From contig NZ_JAKGAK010000003.1 in the NCBI RefSeq assembly GCF_023061185.1, positions 124,001 through 188,000 on the forward strand: a stretch of 64,000 bases of DNA, given 5' to 3'. The notes under the pieces are model-generated. The model did not search any database. It saw only the letters and a program-made list of their open reading frames with translations, and was not told the DNA's origin. This document shows, piece by piece, positions 7,474 to 16,956 of the stretch. This stretch comes from Chromohalobacter beijerinckii (GTDB lineage: Bacteria > Pseudomonadota > Gammaproteobacteria > Pseudomonadales > Halomonadaceae). Every line of letters starts with the position of its first letter. Position 1 is the first letter of the stretch. The position numbers and the translations under genes were made by a program.

Positions 7474-8177
7474 TCGTCTGCCTCCCCGAAACCGACGTTA
7501 TAGTGTTTTTGCAGCCGCGCGACGATCCACTCCGAAACGCTGGCGATCAGTAGATACACCACGGCCACCGGGATCATGAACAAGAACGGCTCGTGCGTGG
7601 CTTTGGTCGCTTCGGCGGCGATACGCACCATGTCGGAAAGCCCGATCACCGAGACCAGCGCAGTGGTCTTGAGCAGTACCATCCAGTTATTGCCCAGCCC
7701 GGGAAGAGCGTGACGCATCATCTGCGGAAATTGAATGCGCCGAAAAATGAGCCGGTTGGACATCCCGTAGGCACGTCCGGCCTCGATCTGGCCGCTGTCG
7801 ACGGCCAAGAAAGCGCCGCGAAACGTTTCGCCCATGTAGGCGCCGAAGATGAAGCCGATGGTCACCACGCCGGCGATGAATTCGTTGATGTTGATGAAGA
7901 TATCCACATCGAACTGGTAGTAGAGCCAGTCGGTGAACATGTTGACGCCTATCTGGCCGCCGAAGAATAGCAGCATCATCAAGACGAGATCGGGCACGCC
8001 GCGAATGAGCGTGGTGTAGAGCGTGGCGATGCGATGGAACAGCCAGTGGCGCGACAGCTTGGCGCTGGCGGTGAGCAGGCCGAGGATCAAGGCCAGCAAC
8101 AACGACAGCACAGCCACTTCCAAGGTGACCAGGGCGCCTTCGAGAAGCCGGGGGCCGTAGCCCTGCAGGTCGATCAT
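7461..8177 (-). CDS. aotQ: Amino-acid ABC transporter permease (HisQ/AotQ type)
   Basis: The 238-residue protein contains multiple hydrophobic helices and the EAA-loop sequence QIEAGRAYGMSNRLIFRRIQ. RGVPDLVLMMLLFFGGQ matches the HisQ branch rather than HisM. It follows the ATPase gene by 21 bases and overlaps aotM, so the order is P-Q-M-J-O in the direction of transcription. Confidence 0.88.
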   Translation of the reverse strand: MIDLQGYGPRLLEGALVTLEVAVLSLLLALILGLLTASAKLSRHWLFHRIATLYTTLIRGVPDLVLMMLLFFGGQIGVNMFTDWLYYQFDVDIFININEFIAGVVTIGFIFGAYMGETFRGAFLAVDSGQIEAGRAYGMSNRLIFRRIQFPQMMRHALPGLGNNWMVLLKTTALVSVIGLSDMVRIAAEATKATHEPFLFMIPVAVVYLLIASVSEWIVARLQKHYNVGFGEADEWNN

Positions 8178-8198
8178 GCGATTTTCTCCCGTCGGGCG

Positions 8199-8969
8199 TC
8201 AGTGCTTCGGAGCCAGGAACTGCTTGAGGCGGTCCGACTGCGGGTTGTCGAGGACCTCTTTCGGCGGACCGATTTCCTCGACCATGCCCTGATGCAGGTA
8301 GATCACTTGCGAGGAGACATCGCGGGCGAAGCTCATCTCGTGGGTCACCACGATCATGGTGCGTCCCTCTTCGGCGAGGTCGCGCATGACCTTGAGCACA
8401 TCGCCGACGAGTTCGGGGTCGAGCGCCGAGGTCGGCTCATCGAACAGCATCACTTCCGGGTCCATGGCCAGCGCCCGGGCGATGGCGCCACGCTGTTGCT
8501 GGCCGCCGGACATTTGCGCCGGGTAGTAGTCGGCGTGATCGAGCAGCCCCACACGGTCGAGGAGTTGGCGTGCGTGTTCGGTCGCTTCGCGCTTCGACTT
8601 GCCGAGCACGTGAATCGGCGCTTCGGTGACGTTCTCCAGCAGCGTCATGTGGGCCCAGAGATTGAAGCTCTGGAAGACCATCGAAAGCTTGGCGCGAATG
8701 CGCTCGACCTGTTTCCAGTCGACCGGCTCGCGGCCACGACGCGTGGTTTTGAAGGCGATATTTTCGCCATGCACGATCAACTCGCCTTCATTGGGCTGTT
8801 CGAGCAGGTTCATGCAGCGTAGGAAGGTACTCTTGCCGGAGCCGGAGGCGCCGATGAGCGTGATCACGTCACCCTTGTGGGCGGTGAGAGAGAGTCCCTT
8901 GAGGACTTCGGTGTCACCGAAGCGCTTGGTGATGTCTCGTACTTCGAGGGGAATGGGCGTATCAGCCAT
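8199..8969 (-). CDS. aotP: Amino-acid ABC transporter ATP-binding protein (HisP/AotP type)
   Basis: The 256-residue ATPase has Walker A GASGSGKST, signature MSGGQQQRGAIARAL, Walker B VMLFDEPTSALDP and the switch histidine in VTHEMSFARDV. The insert following LIVHGENIAF is characteristic of the HisP/GlnQ group. ATG 8969 was chosen because GGAG lies 7 bases upstream; a further in-frame ATG at 8981 has no such site. It is the first gene of the leftward operon and energises AotQM. Confidence 0.9.
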   Translation of the reverse strand: MADTPIPLEVRDITKRFGDTEVLKGLSLTAHKGDVITLIGASGSGKSTFLRCMNLLEQPNEGELIVHGENIAFKTTRRGREPVDWKQVERIRAKLSMVFQSFNLWAHMTLLENVTEAPIHVLGKSKREATEHARQLLDRVGLLDHADYYPAQMSGGQQQRGAIARALAMDPEVMLFDEPTSALDPELVGDVLKVMRDLAEEGRTMIVVTHEMSFARDVSSQVIYLHQGMVEEIGPPKEVLDNPQSDRLKQFLAPKH

Positions 8970-9128
8970 GAAAAGCTCCAAACGTGGCGGTAAGTCACGG
9001 TCGGCACACCGGGTGGCGATGAAGAAGCCATTGAGCGCGGTGCGACAACCTTGGGGCGGCTAGCGCGAAAAAGGGAGCGATTCTAGCAGGCCGCAGGCGA
9101 CCGAGCAGGCTCGATTTGGCGGCCGATG

Positions 9129-9146
9129 ATACGACGTTTGTCGTAT
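9129..9146. promoter_or_regulatory. Inverted repeat upstream of the aot operon
   Basis: ATACGAC-GTTT-GTCGTAT is a perfect 7-bp inverted repeat with a 4-nt spacer, 160 bases upstream of aotP and 109 bases downstream of astE. It could be an operator for an arginine-responsive regulator or a small hairpin; no T-tract follows. Confidence 0.4.
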
Positions 9147-9254
9147 GGATGCGTCGTCTTGTGCATGAAAATCATCCTGTCGTTGTTGTCATTGTGCTAC
9201 ATCCTCCCGCCCACGTGGCTCACGACGGCGGGGACTGGGTTGGGAAGCGTCATG

Positions 9255-10247
9255 TCATGTCGGCGGCGGGCACGCGCGCACCAGTAGCGCCGCGCGTGCG
9301 CCGAGCTCCACCTGGGCATTGGGGAACACCACTGCCACCGGCGCTTCTTCGACGACGGTGTCGCCAGCTTGACCATCATGCGCGAGCTGGGTGCCCACGG
9401 CGAATTCGGTGAAGTTGGGCGTCTGCTCGGAGAAGCACAGTTCGAAGTCCTGCGATTGGCGCATCAGCTCGCTGACGACCCTGAAGAAACGCACATCCTC
9501 GAGATTTCCCGATGGCATCTGACGGCCCTCGAGCAATGCCTCGAGCAGTGTGAGCATGCCCGCCAGCGCGTCGAGGTCGTTCTCGCCGAAGGGGCGCACC
9601 TTGCCGAGTTCCAGCGTGAACGCCTGCGCGGCGTGATAATGCTTGGAATAATGCGAGAAGGTCCAGCTATGGCGATGCTGATGCAAGGCCGCCTGCATAC
9701 CGGCGGCGGCCAGGCCATGCCATTGCGCGGGGTCGGTCTCGGCGTCGGCGAAGGGCTCGACGGCGAAGCGCGGATAGCGGCTGTCGCGAATCGCGGTGTG
9801 CATGTCGTAATGCACGCGCGGCAAGGTATGGCGCGCGAAGAAGGCATCGACGACGGCCATCAGCTCGCGAGCGCGGTCGGGCTCGTCACCTTCCAGGTCC
9901 AGGCCTCGCTGAAAAAGGCGATTGAGGTTGGTGGTGCAAAAGCGCACGCCCTGTCGAATCGCCTCGAGATTGCCAAGAATCACCAGTACCGGCGCGCCTA
10001 GTCTGAGCTGGCCGGCCTCGAGGCGCGCCAGCCATGCGCCGACGAGCTCGATGGGGGCGGTCTCGTTGCCGTGGATACCCGCCGAGACGACGCATGCCTG
10101 CGCCTCGGGGGCGAGTTCATCGGGGAGCAGTTCGAGTACGCCGGGTGCGTGCAGGCGATAGCGCCCGCCGGGCACCTTTCCACTGCGTCCTTCGCGCGGC
10201 TCGACGGGATCAGCGTCGAGACTCGAAGCGAGCCACTCGTCGAGCAT
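9255..10247 (-). CDS. astE: Succinylglutamate desuccinylase
   Basis: The 330-residue protein matches AstE in length. Zinc ligands fall in SAGIHGNETAPIELV (H59, E62) and HYDMHTAIRDS (H150), and TLELGKVRPFG supplies the catalytic glutamate (about E213). AstE releases glutamate and succinate in the last step of the arginine succinyltransferase pathway (EC 3.5.1.96). Start ATG 10247 follows GAGGAGCG. Its position upstream of an arginine/ornithine transporter fits arginine catabolism, although the other ast genes are not in this window. Confidence 0.88.
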   Translation of the reverse strand: MLDEWLASSLDADPVEPREGRSGKVPGGRYRLHAPGVLELLPDELAPEAQACVVSAGIHGNETAPIELVGAWLARLEAGQLRLGAPVLVILGNLEAIRQGVRFCTTNLNRLFQRGLDLEGDEPDRARELMAVVDAFFARHTLPRVHYDMHTAIRDSRYPRFAVEPFADAETDPAQWHGLAAAGMQAALHQHRHSWTFSHYSKHYHAAQAFTLELGKVRPFGENDLDALAGMLTLLEALLEGRQMPSGNLEDVRFFRVVSELMRQSQDFELCFSEQTPNFTEFAVGTQLAHDGQAGDTVVEEAPVAVVFPNAQVELGARAALLVRACPPPT

Positions 10248-10700
10248 GTTCAACGCTCCTCGCGGTGCGCACCGCATGCATCGGTTACGGCACCGAGGAT
10301 ATGCAGGCCGGTAACTAAGGAGTCTTGCTCTCGAGACCCGTCGTGATTCGATGACGGCGTGAGGAACGCTTGGTCGATCATGTCGTGCGCCTGCTCTTCT
10401 GTTGTTGTGCGGTTCGAGTCACTGCAAGGGCCGCTGCGTGCCAGCGTCGCATGACCGCAAGCATCGCTAAGGATGCACTGAATAAATCGACGAGCGATTC
10501 GCTCGTGCAGGCATTTATGCAGTGTTTTCCTAATACGGCATTAGCAATGTCGATGCCTCTACAGTACGAACCGGGCGCACCATCACAAGAGGGGAGGTCG
10601 GCGTAATGAAAATGCCCGGTCTCAAGATGAAAACCGTGTCACTGAGGATAATCGACGACGTCTGAGAGCAAGAGGAGGTGTTGGGACACGGGAGGCTTTC
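10248..10700. other. Gene-free interval upstream of the porin
   Basis: No supportable gene was found. A short hairpin CGAGCG-ATT-CGCTCG occurs near 10490-10504. The interval presumably carries the promoters of the leftward astE and the rightward porin. Confidence 0.45.
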
Positions 10701-10739
10701 ATGATGCCGTATTCGAGAATATTATTAACGTGCTATTGA
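10701..10739 (+). CDS. Possible 12-codon leader peptide before the porin
   Basis: ATG 10701 is preceded by GGGAGG at 5 bases, a strong Shine-Dalgarno, and opens a 12-residue frame (MMPYSRILLTCY) ending at TGA 10739, 31 bases before the porin start. The frame could be a regulatory leader, but such a short frame with a good site can arise by chance. Confidence 0.25.
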   Translation: MMPYSRILLTCY

Positions 10740-10750
10740 TAACACGCTAA
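10725..10750. promoter_or_regulatory. Imperfect inverted repeat just upstream of the porin gene
   Basis: TTAACGTG-N10-CACGCTAA (7 of 8 pairs) lies 20 bases before the porin start and overlaps the possible leader peptide. The two half-sites are one helical turn and a half apart, a layout common for dimeric repressor operators; an mRNA hairpin covering the 5' leader is the alternative. Confidence 0.35.
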
Positions 10751-10770
10751 CTAAAAGAGGATGGAACATC

Positions 10771-12081
10771 ATGACCTCGCGCACGTTCGGCAGGCTTCGC
10801 GCAGGTGGCGCGCCGCTCGTCATCATCGGCAGCTTCTTGATCGCCGGTACAGCCCACGCCTATTCGGCCTTCGCGCCGGATTCTCCTTATATGTTCGGTG
10901 ACTGGGGAGGAGAGCGCACCGCGCTGGAAGACGCCGGCGTTGCTTTCAGCTTTGATTACGTCGGCGAGGCCGCCACCATTCTCGACGGAGGCTACCGCGA
11001 CAGTCACGTGACCAAGTACGCCGATCAGTTCGCCGTCGGGGCCAACGTCGACCTCGACAAGCTGGCCGGTATTGCCGACGCGGAGTTCCAGATAACGATG
11101 GTCAACCGCAATGGCCATACGGCCAACGACCGGCTCAGCGACCCGGACGCGACGGTCGGTGGCTCCAACGTGCAGGAAGTGCAGGGGCGCGGGCCGGTCA
11201 CGCGACTGACGCAATTCTGGTATCGCCAGCGGTTCTTCGACGACGCCTTGGCTATCAAGCTGGGGCGGATTCCCTTCGGCGATGATTTTGCCACCATCGA
11301 CAGCAAGTTCCAGAATCTGGCGTTCGGCGGGGCGCAGCCGGGCAACTGGGGCAACAATATCTATAACTGGCCGATCTCGCAGTGGGCGGCGGTTATCCGT
11401 ACGAACTTCGCGTCCGATTGGTATGCCCAGTTGGGGGCTTTCAATATCAATGACAGCAATTTGGAGAACGACAACGGCTTCGATCTGCGCACCAGTGGCA
11501 CTGAAGGCACGCTTTTCCCGGTGGAACTCGGATACACCCCGACGTTGAATGGCATGGAAGGCGCCTACAAGCTCGGCTTCTACACCCAGAACGTGGAGAA
11601 TCGCGCCTATGGCGATGGCCCGGCAACGGAGACCAGCGATACCAATACCGGGCTCTACTACGTGGTTCAGCAGCAGGTGACGACGCGCGGCGGCAATCCC
11701 GATCGCGGGCTGGCGTTGTTCAGCATGGGCAATGCCAACCACGGCGATACGGCGGGTATCGATCGTTACGTTTCGATTGGTGCGACCTACGAGGGACCAT
11801 TCGACGCCCGCCCGCAGGATGACGCCGGCATCGGGTTGGCTTATCTCCACGTCAATGACGACGTCAACGACTACGTTGATTACTACAACGCCACGCCGGC
11901 GGGTTTATCCTCGCCACTGCCACGCCAGGGCCACGAGTACGATGCCGAGATTTATTACAGCTTCAACCTGACCAACTACTTGGCGTTGCGTCCCAACCTG
12001 CAGTACGTGGTCAATCCATCGGCGGTGGATTCAGTCGACAACGCCTGGGTCGCCGGCACCACGATCCAGGCGAGCTTCTGA
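10771..12081 (+). CDS. oprB: OprB-family carbohydrate-selective outer-membrane porin
   Basis: The 436-residue protein has a cleavable signal ending IAGTAHA and starts mature at YSAF, followed by YMFGDWGGERTALEDAGVAF, the hallmark N-terminus of OprB porins. Alternating beta-strand patterns run throughout and the last residue is phenylalanine (TTIQASF), needed for assembly by the Bam machine. AGAGGA precedes the ATG. OprB porins admit glucose and related sugars or polyols. The neighbouring SMP-30 lactonase makes a sugar or sugar-acid substrate likely, but this is context only. Confidence 0.85.
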   Translation: MTSRTFGRLRAGGAPLVIIGSFLIAGTAHAYSAFAPDSPYMFGDWGGERTALEDAGVAFSFDYVGEAATILDGGYRDSHVTKYADQFAVGANVDLDKLAGIADAEFQITMVNRNGHTANDRLSDPDATVGGSNVQEVQGRGPVTRLTQFWYRQRFFDDALAIKLGRIPFGDDFATIDSKFQNLAFGGAQPGNWGNNIYNWPISQWAAVIRTNFASDWYAQLGAFNINDSNLENDNGFDLRTSGTEGTLFPVELGYTPTLNGMEGAYKLGFYTQNVENRAYGDGPATETSDTNTGLYYVVQQQVTTRGGNPDRGLALFSMGNANHGDTAGIDRYVSIGATYEGPFDARPQDDAGIGLAYLHVNDDVNDYVDYYNATPAGLSSPLPRQGHEYDAEIYYSFNLTNYLALRPNLQYVVNPSAVDSVDNAWVAGTTIQASF

Positions 12082-12141
12082 GTCACGCAGCGTGCCTCGG
12101 TACTCACGTTAGGCCATCACGCGTTGCCGGACAGCACGAAA

Positions 12142-12166
12142 CGCCCGGTTTCATGGAAACCGGGCG
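12142..12166. terminator. Bidirectional terminator between porin and lactonase genes
   Basis: CGCCCGGTTTC-ATG-GAAACCGGGCG is a perfect 11-bp stem with a 3-nt loop between converging genes. Confidence 0.8.
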
Positions 12167-12192
12167 GATGTCGGATGCGCGGAAAACGGTGC

Positions 12193-13224
12193 TTAGGCTC
12201 CGCGCGCACCGGTATAGAGCGTGTAGATCGATTGGCTGGCCGTCATCAGCAAGCGGTTGCGGTCTTCGCCCACGAAGCAGAGGTTGGCGCAGACTTCGGG
12301 TAGCAGAATGCGCGCTAGGCGCTCGCCGTCGGGGGTGAAGACCGAGACTCCGTCCTTGCCTTCTCCGCCTGACACGCCGGCCCAGATATTGCCGTCCTGA
12401 TCCAGCGTGATGCCGTCGTAGCCTTCATCCTTGCTCGAGATCACCGTCTCACGTTCGCCTTGCGCGGTGCCGTCCTCCGCCAGGCGCCAGCGCGAGATGG
12501 TGGCCGGCTGGTCGGGATAGTGGGACGGCGCGGTGTCGCTGGCGTAGAGCGTGCGTTTGTCGGCGGAGAGCGCGACCCCGTTGGGCTTGTAGAGCGCATC
12601 GGAAAATAAGCGTGGCTCGTCGAGGTCGTCGTCGATGTAGTAGATCGCTGGATCGAGTTCTAGCTCACGCTTATGGCCTTCATAATCCACGTGCGCGCCA
12701 TAGCCGGGGTCGGTGAACAAGATGCCCCCGTTGTCGAGAGCCACCAGATCGTTGGGCGCATTGAGGCGCTTGCCCTGGAACTGGTCGGCTAGGGTCGTGA
12801 CGCTGCCATCCCATTCATAGCGGACCACGCGCGCGGGTGAGTGCTCACATGCTACCAGGCGCCCCCAACGGTCGAAGGTATTGCCGTTGGAATGACCGAC
12901 GCCTTCGCGCAGCACGCTGACTTCTCCCGTGGCTTCATCCCAGCGCATCTGCCGGGCGCGGGGAATGTCGCTGAATACGGCATAGCGGCCCACGGCATTC
13001 CAGGCCGGGCCCTCGAGCCAAAGGCCTCCGGTCCATTGCTGTTCGAGCGGCGTGTTGAAGATGTAATAGGGCTTGAAACGGTCATCGAGCACTTCCCAGG
13101 CATCATCCGGATAACGCTGTGGTGTGCTGGCACCGTTCGTGTGCGCCAATAGCGTCGGCGCGAAGGTGGCCGTGGCGGCAAGGGCGCTGGAAGTGGCGAG
13201 AAACTGGCGACGTCCCATCTGCAT
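12193..13224 (-). CDS. Tat-exported SMP-30/gluconolactonase-family lactonase
   Basis: The 343-residue product begins MQMGRRQFLATSSALA, a twin-arginine signal, and so is probably periplasmic. The rest is a six-bladed propeller of the SMP-30/gluconolactonase/LRE family, with the metal-site patterns LEGPAW, NDLVALDNGGILFTDPGYG and KPNGVALS, and the late YDGITLDQDGNIWAG. Such enzymes open aldonolactones. The start at 13224 has AAGGATC upstream and places the RR motif correctly; longer in-frame starts do not. Substrate is unknown; pairing with an OprB porin suggests periplasmic sugar oxidation. Confidence 0.82.
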   Translation of the reverse strand: MQMGRRQFLATSSALAATATFAPTLLAHTNGASTPQRYPDDAWEVLDDRFKPYYIFNTPLEQQWTGGLWLEGPAWNAVGRYAVFSDIPRARQMRWDEATGEVSVLREGVGHSNGNTFDRWGRLVACEHSPARVVRYEWDGSVTTLADQFQGKRLNAPNDLVALDNGGILFTDPGYGAHVDYEGHKRELELDPAIYYIDDDLDEPRLFSDALYKPNGVALSADKRTLYASDTAPSHYPDQPATISRWRLAEDGTAQGERETVISSKDEGYDGITLDQDGNIWAGVSGGEGKDGVSVFTPDGERLARILLPEVCANLCFVGEDRNRLLMTASQSIYTLYTGARGA

Positions 13225-13477
13225 GGCGTGAAGATCCTTTGCATTTGTTGAGTGTGATGTGTGAAGGGTCCCTGTCTTTTTGAATGTAGAACTAATATGT
13301 ACGTATGTTGAACCTATTCGACCAATGGGCGAGGGACGACGGTGACGCACGTCGTACAAGAGAGCTGGTCGAAGTGGGCACTCACATTGCAGCGATACCC
13401 TAAAGAACCGGCCTTGGTGGTCGATAACTCTTCTGTGTCACCCATAGTGAATACGTAAAAAGGGGCAAGGGGGGTCA

Positions 13478-15112
13478 ATGGCTAATTCGAACGTGGTCGC
13501 TCACGCGGGCGAACCGACGGCGCCGGCGGTATCGCACGGTTCTCATGCGGAGACGACACGTAAGCAGTGGACGCTCAAGGGGAAGTTATGGCTGACGCTG
13601 GCGCTGATGTGGCTGGTGATGATCGCTATCGTGGTCAGCATGGCGTGGCAAAGTCGGAATACGATGTTCGATGAGCGTCAGGCGGCGCTTTCCAATACCA
13701 TCGGCATGGTGCATACCCTGCTGGATGGCTACGCCGAGCGAGTCGAAGCAGGTGAGCTGAGTGAAGAAGAGGCCAAGGCGCGGGCCACCGAGGATCTCGA
13801 CGCGATGCGCTTCGGTGCCGACCGTGACAATTATGTCTTCGTCTTCGATGCTGACGCGAAACTCGTCTATCACCCTCGCCGTGACGCGGGCTCGGATATG
13901 TCGGACTACGAGGATCCCAACGGCGTCGCGGTGTATCGTGATCTAGCCTCGCTTGCCGGAGAGGGCGGCGGTTATCTGCCGTATTCCTCGCGTGATGCCA
14001 GCAGCGATGCGCTCTTTCCCAAGCTCAGCTACGTCGAGCGCTTTGAGCCTTGGGGCTGGAACATGGCGGCGGGTGTCTACACCAACGACATTCAGTCGGC
14101 CTTCATCGACAAGTTGTGGCAGTACGCGCTGGTCTTGCTGGTGGCGGGTGGTCTCCTGACCGCGGCCTTCCTGCTGGTGATCCGTAACGTGTATCGCAGC
14201 CTGGGCGGTGAGCCGGATGAAGCCGCCCGCGTCGTGGGACGTATTGCCGAAGGCGATCTGATTACGCCCACCACGTTGCGTGACGGCGATACGCACAGCC
14301 TGATGTATGCCATCGAGCGCATGCGCCTCGAGTTGAGCAAGACGATCGCGCGTATCCGTGAATCCGGGGAAGCCATCGACCAAGGCGCGCGCGAGATCGC
14401 CACGGGTAACAACGATCTTTCTGCGCGGACCGAGGAGCAGGCGGCCTCGCTGGCACAAACCGCGTCGAGCATGGAAGAGTTGACAGCGACCGTGCGGCAG
14501 AACGCGGAAAACGCTGACCAGGCCAATAAGGTGTCGGATGCCACGACGGCGTCGGTGGTGCATGGCCAGGAGGTGATTTCCCAGGTGGTGAGCACCATGG
14601 GCGAGATCCGCAGCAGTTCCAGCAAGGTGGCCGATATCATCTCGATGATCGATGACATCGCCTTCCAGACCAACCTGCTGGCGCTCAATGCCTCGGTGGA
14701 AGCGGCGCGTGCCGGCGAGCAGGGCCGTGGTTTCGCGGTGGTCGCCAGTGAAGTGCGCAATCTGGCCAGTCGCAGCGCGGATGCCGCGCGTGATATCAAG
14801 TCACTGATCGAAGGTTCGGTGAGCCACGTCAACGCTGGTGCCGAACTCGTTGATCAGGCCGATAGCGCGATGGGCGAGATCCGCGAGGGCGCCCAGCGTG
14901 TCAGCGACTTGATGGCTGAAATCTCCGCTGCTTCACAAGAGCAGTCCTCGGGGATCGAGCAGGTCAATCAGGCCGTGACGCAGATGGATCAGGTCACGCA
15001 GCAAAACGCGGCGCTGGTACAGCAGGCTGCGGGTGCTGCCGGTTCGCTCGAAACGCAAGCGGGTGATCTTTATCAGGCCGTGGTGCGCTTCCGCGTAGCA
15101 TCGGACCACTGA
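13478..15112 (+). CDS. Methyl-accepting chemotaxis protein with single Cache sensor
   Basis: The 544-residue receptor has a cytoplasmic N-terminus, TM1 near residues 35-57, a periplasmic single Cache (sCache) domain containing [19 protein letters not shown] and [21 protein letters not shown]2 near 213-235, a HAMP domain, and a signalling domain whose tip reads [20 protein letters not shown]. It lacks a C-terminal CheR-docking pentapeptide. sCache receptors of this type often sense C2-C4 acids or amines, but the ligand is not readable. The gene is monocistronic, with a 14-bp terminator directly downstream. Confidence 0.92.
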   Translation: MANSNVVAHAGEPTAPAVSHGSHAETTRKQWTLKGKLWLTLALMWLVMIAIVVSMAWQSRNTMFDERQAALSNTIGMVHTLLDGYAERVEAGELSEEEAKARATEDLDAMRFGADRDNYVFVFDADAKLVYHPRRDAGSDMSDYEDPNGVAVYRDLASLAGEGGGYLPYSSRDASSDALFPKLSYVERFEPWGWNMAAGVYTNDIQSAFIDKLWQYALVLLVAGGLLTAAFLLVIRNVYRSLGGEPDEAARVVGRIAEGDLITPTTLRDGDTHSLMYAIERMRLELSKTIARIRESGEAIDQGAREIATGNNDLSARTEEQAASLAQTASSMEELTATVRQNAENADQANKVSDATTASVVHGQEVISQVVSTMGEIRSSSSKVADIISMIDDIAFQTNLLALNASVEAARAGEQGRGFAVVASEVRNLASRSADAARDIKSLIEGSVSHVNAGAELVDQADSAMGEIREGAQRVSDLMAEISAASQEQSSGIEQVNQAVTQMDQVTQQNAALVQQAAGAAGSLETQAGDLYQAVVRFRVASDH

Positions 15113-15161
15113 TACCGGTCCTGTAACGTTCGCCTCGCAACTTGCGACGGCGGAAGACACG

Positions 15162-15192
15162 AACGCCCGGCGAGAATATCTCGCCGGGCGTT
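15162..15192. terminator. Strong terminator hairpin
   Basis: AACGCCCGGCGAGA-ATA-TCTCGCCGGGCGTT is a perfect 14-bp stem with a 3-nt loop between the converging chemoreceptor and hemerythrin genes. Confidence 0.88.
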
Positions 15193-15222
15193 TGCGTTAT
15201 GACGTGGCTATCAGTCCTCCTC

Positions 15223-15660
15223 TCAAGATGCCAGGCGCCGCATTTCTTCCTGGTAGGTGTCGGCCAGCGACTGCTTGGTTGCATCGTCGAAGACGCGACC
15301 GGCCAGTTGGAAGACTTCCTGTTCTTCTTCGTCGAGATGATGAGTGACCATCTCCTGCAGTTGGCGCGCCGTTGCCAGCCAGGACGGTGAGCTGTAATCG
15401 GTCTGTTGCAGGGTTTCGATCAGTTCGTCGATCTCATGATGCTCGGCGACGCTGTGGCGGGCTTTTTCCTGCGTCATGTCGTGTTCCATCATGGGGATGT
15501 AGAGCGCGCGCTCTTCCGCCCCCGCATGATGTTCCAGCTCGGCGCGCACGCGTTTGAACAACTCGTCGCGACCATCACTATCGCCGTGCGTCTTGACCAG
15601 CAGGTCGAGCAAGGTGCGCTGCCTATCGTGGCTTTCGCGCAGTGCCTCGAATATCGTCAT
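15223..15660 (-). CDS. Hemerythrin HHE-domain protein
   Basis: The 145-residue all-helical protein carries the di-iron ligand pattern of hemerythrin-like proteins: H11 in ALRESHDRQ, HHAGAEERALYIPMMEHD, AEHHEIDELI and VTHHLDEEEQEVF. Proteins of this group bind oxygen or nitric oxide, or store iron. It is transcribed alone, 101 bases downstream of the dehydrogenase gene in the same direction. AGGATC precedes the start. Confidence 0.85.
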   Translation of the reverse strand: MTIFEALRESHDRQRTLLDLLVKTHGDSDGRDELFKRVRAELEHHAGAEERALYIPMMEHDMTQEKARHSVAEHHEIDELIETLQQTDYSSPSWLATARQLQEMVTHHLDEEEQEVFQLAGRVFDDATKQSLADTYQEEMRRLAS

Positions 15661-15761
15661 GATCCTCTCCCTGGAGCGGTTACGGTCTGGGCCGTGGCTT
15701 GTCGTGCCACGTGCCCATCTACCTTAGGCGACTCACGGGACTCGTGCGACCCAAGCGCCCC

Positions 15762-16832
15762 TCAGATCGCCTCGATGATCGCCTGCGCCAGATCGCGTGT
15801 CGTGCCCTGACCCTTGAGGTCGGGCGTCAGCACGTTGGTGTCGGCCTTGGCGAGTACCGACTCGATGGCGTCGAGCATGGCCTTGCCGGCATCTTCGTGA
15901 CCCAGGTGGTCGAGCATCATGGCGCCGCACCAGATCTGGCCGATGGGGTTGGCGATGCCTTGGCCGGCGATATCCGGCGCGCTGCCGTGTACGGGTTCGA
16001 AGAGGCTGGGGAACTTGCCTTCCGGGTTGATGTTGGCCGAGGGCGCGACGCCGATGGTGCCAGTGCACGCCGGGCCCAGGTCGGAGAGGATGTCGCCGAA
16101 CAGGTTGCTGGCGACGACCACGTCGAACCAGTCGGGGTGGAGCACGAAATTGGCGGTGAGGATGTCGATGTGGAACTGATCCACATCGACCTCGGGATAA
16201 GCCGTGTGCATGGCTTTCACGCGTTCGTCCCAGTAGGGCATGGTGATCGAGATGCCGTTGGACTTGGTGGCCGAGGTGAGCTTGCCGCGCGGGCGCTTTT
16301 TGGCCAGTTCGAAGGCGTATTTGAGAACGCGGTCGACGCCGGTGCGGGTCATCACAGTCTCTTGCATCACCGTTTCGCGCTCGGTGCCTTCGAAGATCTT
16401 GCCGCCGATGCTCGAATACTCGCCTTCGGTATTCTCGCGTACCACGTAGAAGTCGATGTCGCCGGGCTGGCGGTCGGCCAGAGGACTCTTGATGCCAGGC
16501 ATTAACTTGCAAGGACGCAGGTTGATGTATTGGTCGAACTCACGCCGAAACTGCAGCAGCGATCCCCATAGTGAGATGTGGTCGGGGACCTTGTCGGGCA
16601 GGCCCACGGCGCCGAAGAAGATGGCGTCGAAGCGGGACAGCGTGGCTTTCCAGTCGTCTGGCAACATCTGGCCGTGCGCGAGGTAATAGTCGCAGCTGGC
16701 GAAGTCGAAGTCTTCGAAGGTGAGGTCGAGATTGAAGCGCTCGGCCGCGGCCTGGAGGGCGCGAACGCCTTCCGGAGTGACTTCGGTGCCGATGCCGTCG
16801 CCGGGAATGACGGCGATGTTGTGTGCGGTCAT
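15762..16832 (-). CDS. Tartrate dehydrogenase / D-malate dehydrogenase (decarboxylating)
   Basis: The 356-residue enzyme belongs to the isocitrate/isopropylmalate dehydrogenase family: IPGDGIGTEV at the start, substrate arginines in LRPCKL and VRENTEGEYSS, the catalytic lysine in TKSNGI, and the signature NLFGDILSDLGPACTGTIG. The ENTEGEYSSIGG and FGAVGLPDKVPDHISLW forms match the TtuC/DmlA branch that oxidises tartrate and D-malate with NAD+, rather than LeuB. ATG 16832 has AAGGAG upstream. A LysR gene of the DmlR/TtuA type is divergently transcribed next to it. Confidence 0.8.
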   Translation of the reverse strand: MTAHNIAVIPGDGIGTEVTPEGVRALQAAAERFNLDLTFEDFDFASCDYYLAHGQMLPDDWKATLSRFDAIFFGAVGLPDKVPDHISLWGSLLQFRREFDQYINLRPCKLMPGIKSPLADRQPGDIDFYVVRENTEGEYSSIGGKIFEGTERETVMQETVMTRTGVDRVLKYAFELAKKRPRGKLTSATKSNGISITMPYWDERVKAMHTAYPEVDVDQFHIDILTANFVLHPDWFDVVVASNLFGDILSDLGPACTGTIGVAPSANINPEGKFPSLFEPVHGSAPDIAGQGIANPIGQIWCGAMMLDHLGHEDAGKAMLDAIESVLAKADTNVLTPDLKGQGTTRDLAQAIIEAI

Positions 16833-16956
16833 GAAGGGCTCCTTCAATAATCGGGGGAACGCTACGTCTTGGTGTGTCCCTTGAGTCTAGCGTGCGGTGT
16901 CACGATGATAATCAAGCTAAAATGCAAGCCACTCTTGAATAAAAGTGGAGAATGAT

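Noticed and set aside
10747-11850. Long open frame antisense to the porin gene (minus strand)
   Set aside because: GC-rich third-position shadow of oprB, without similarity, ribosome site or proper start.
15762-16832. 3-isopropylmalate dehydrogenase (leuB)
   Set aside because: No leuCD neighbours, an adjacent DmlR-type regulator, and TtuC/DmlA-like sequence blocks.
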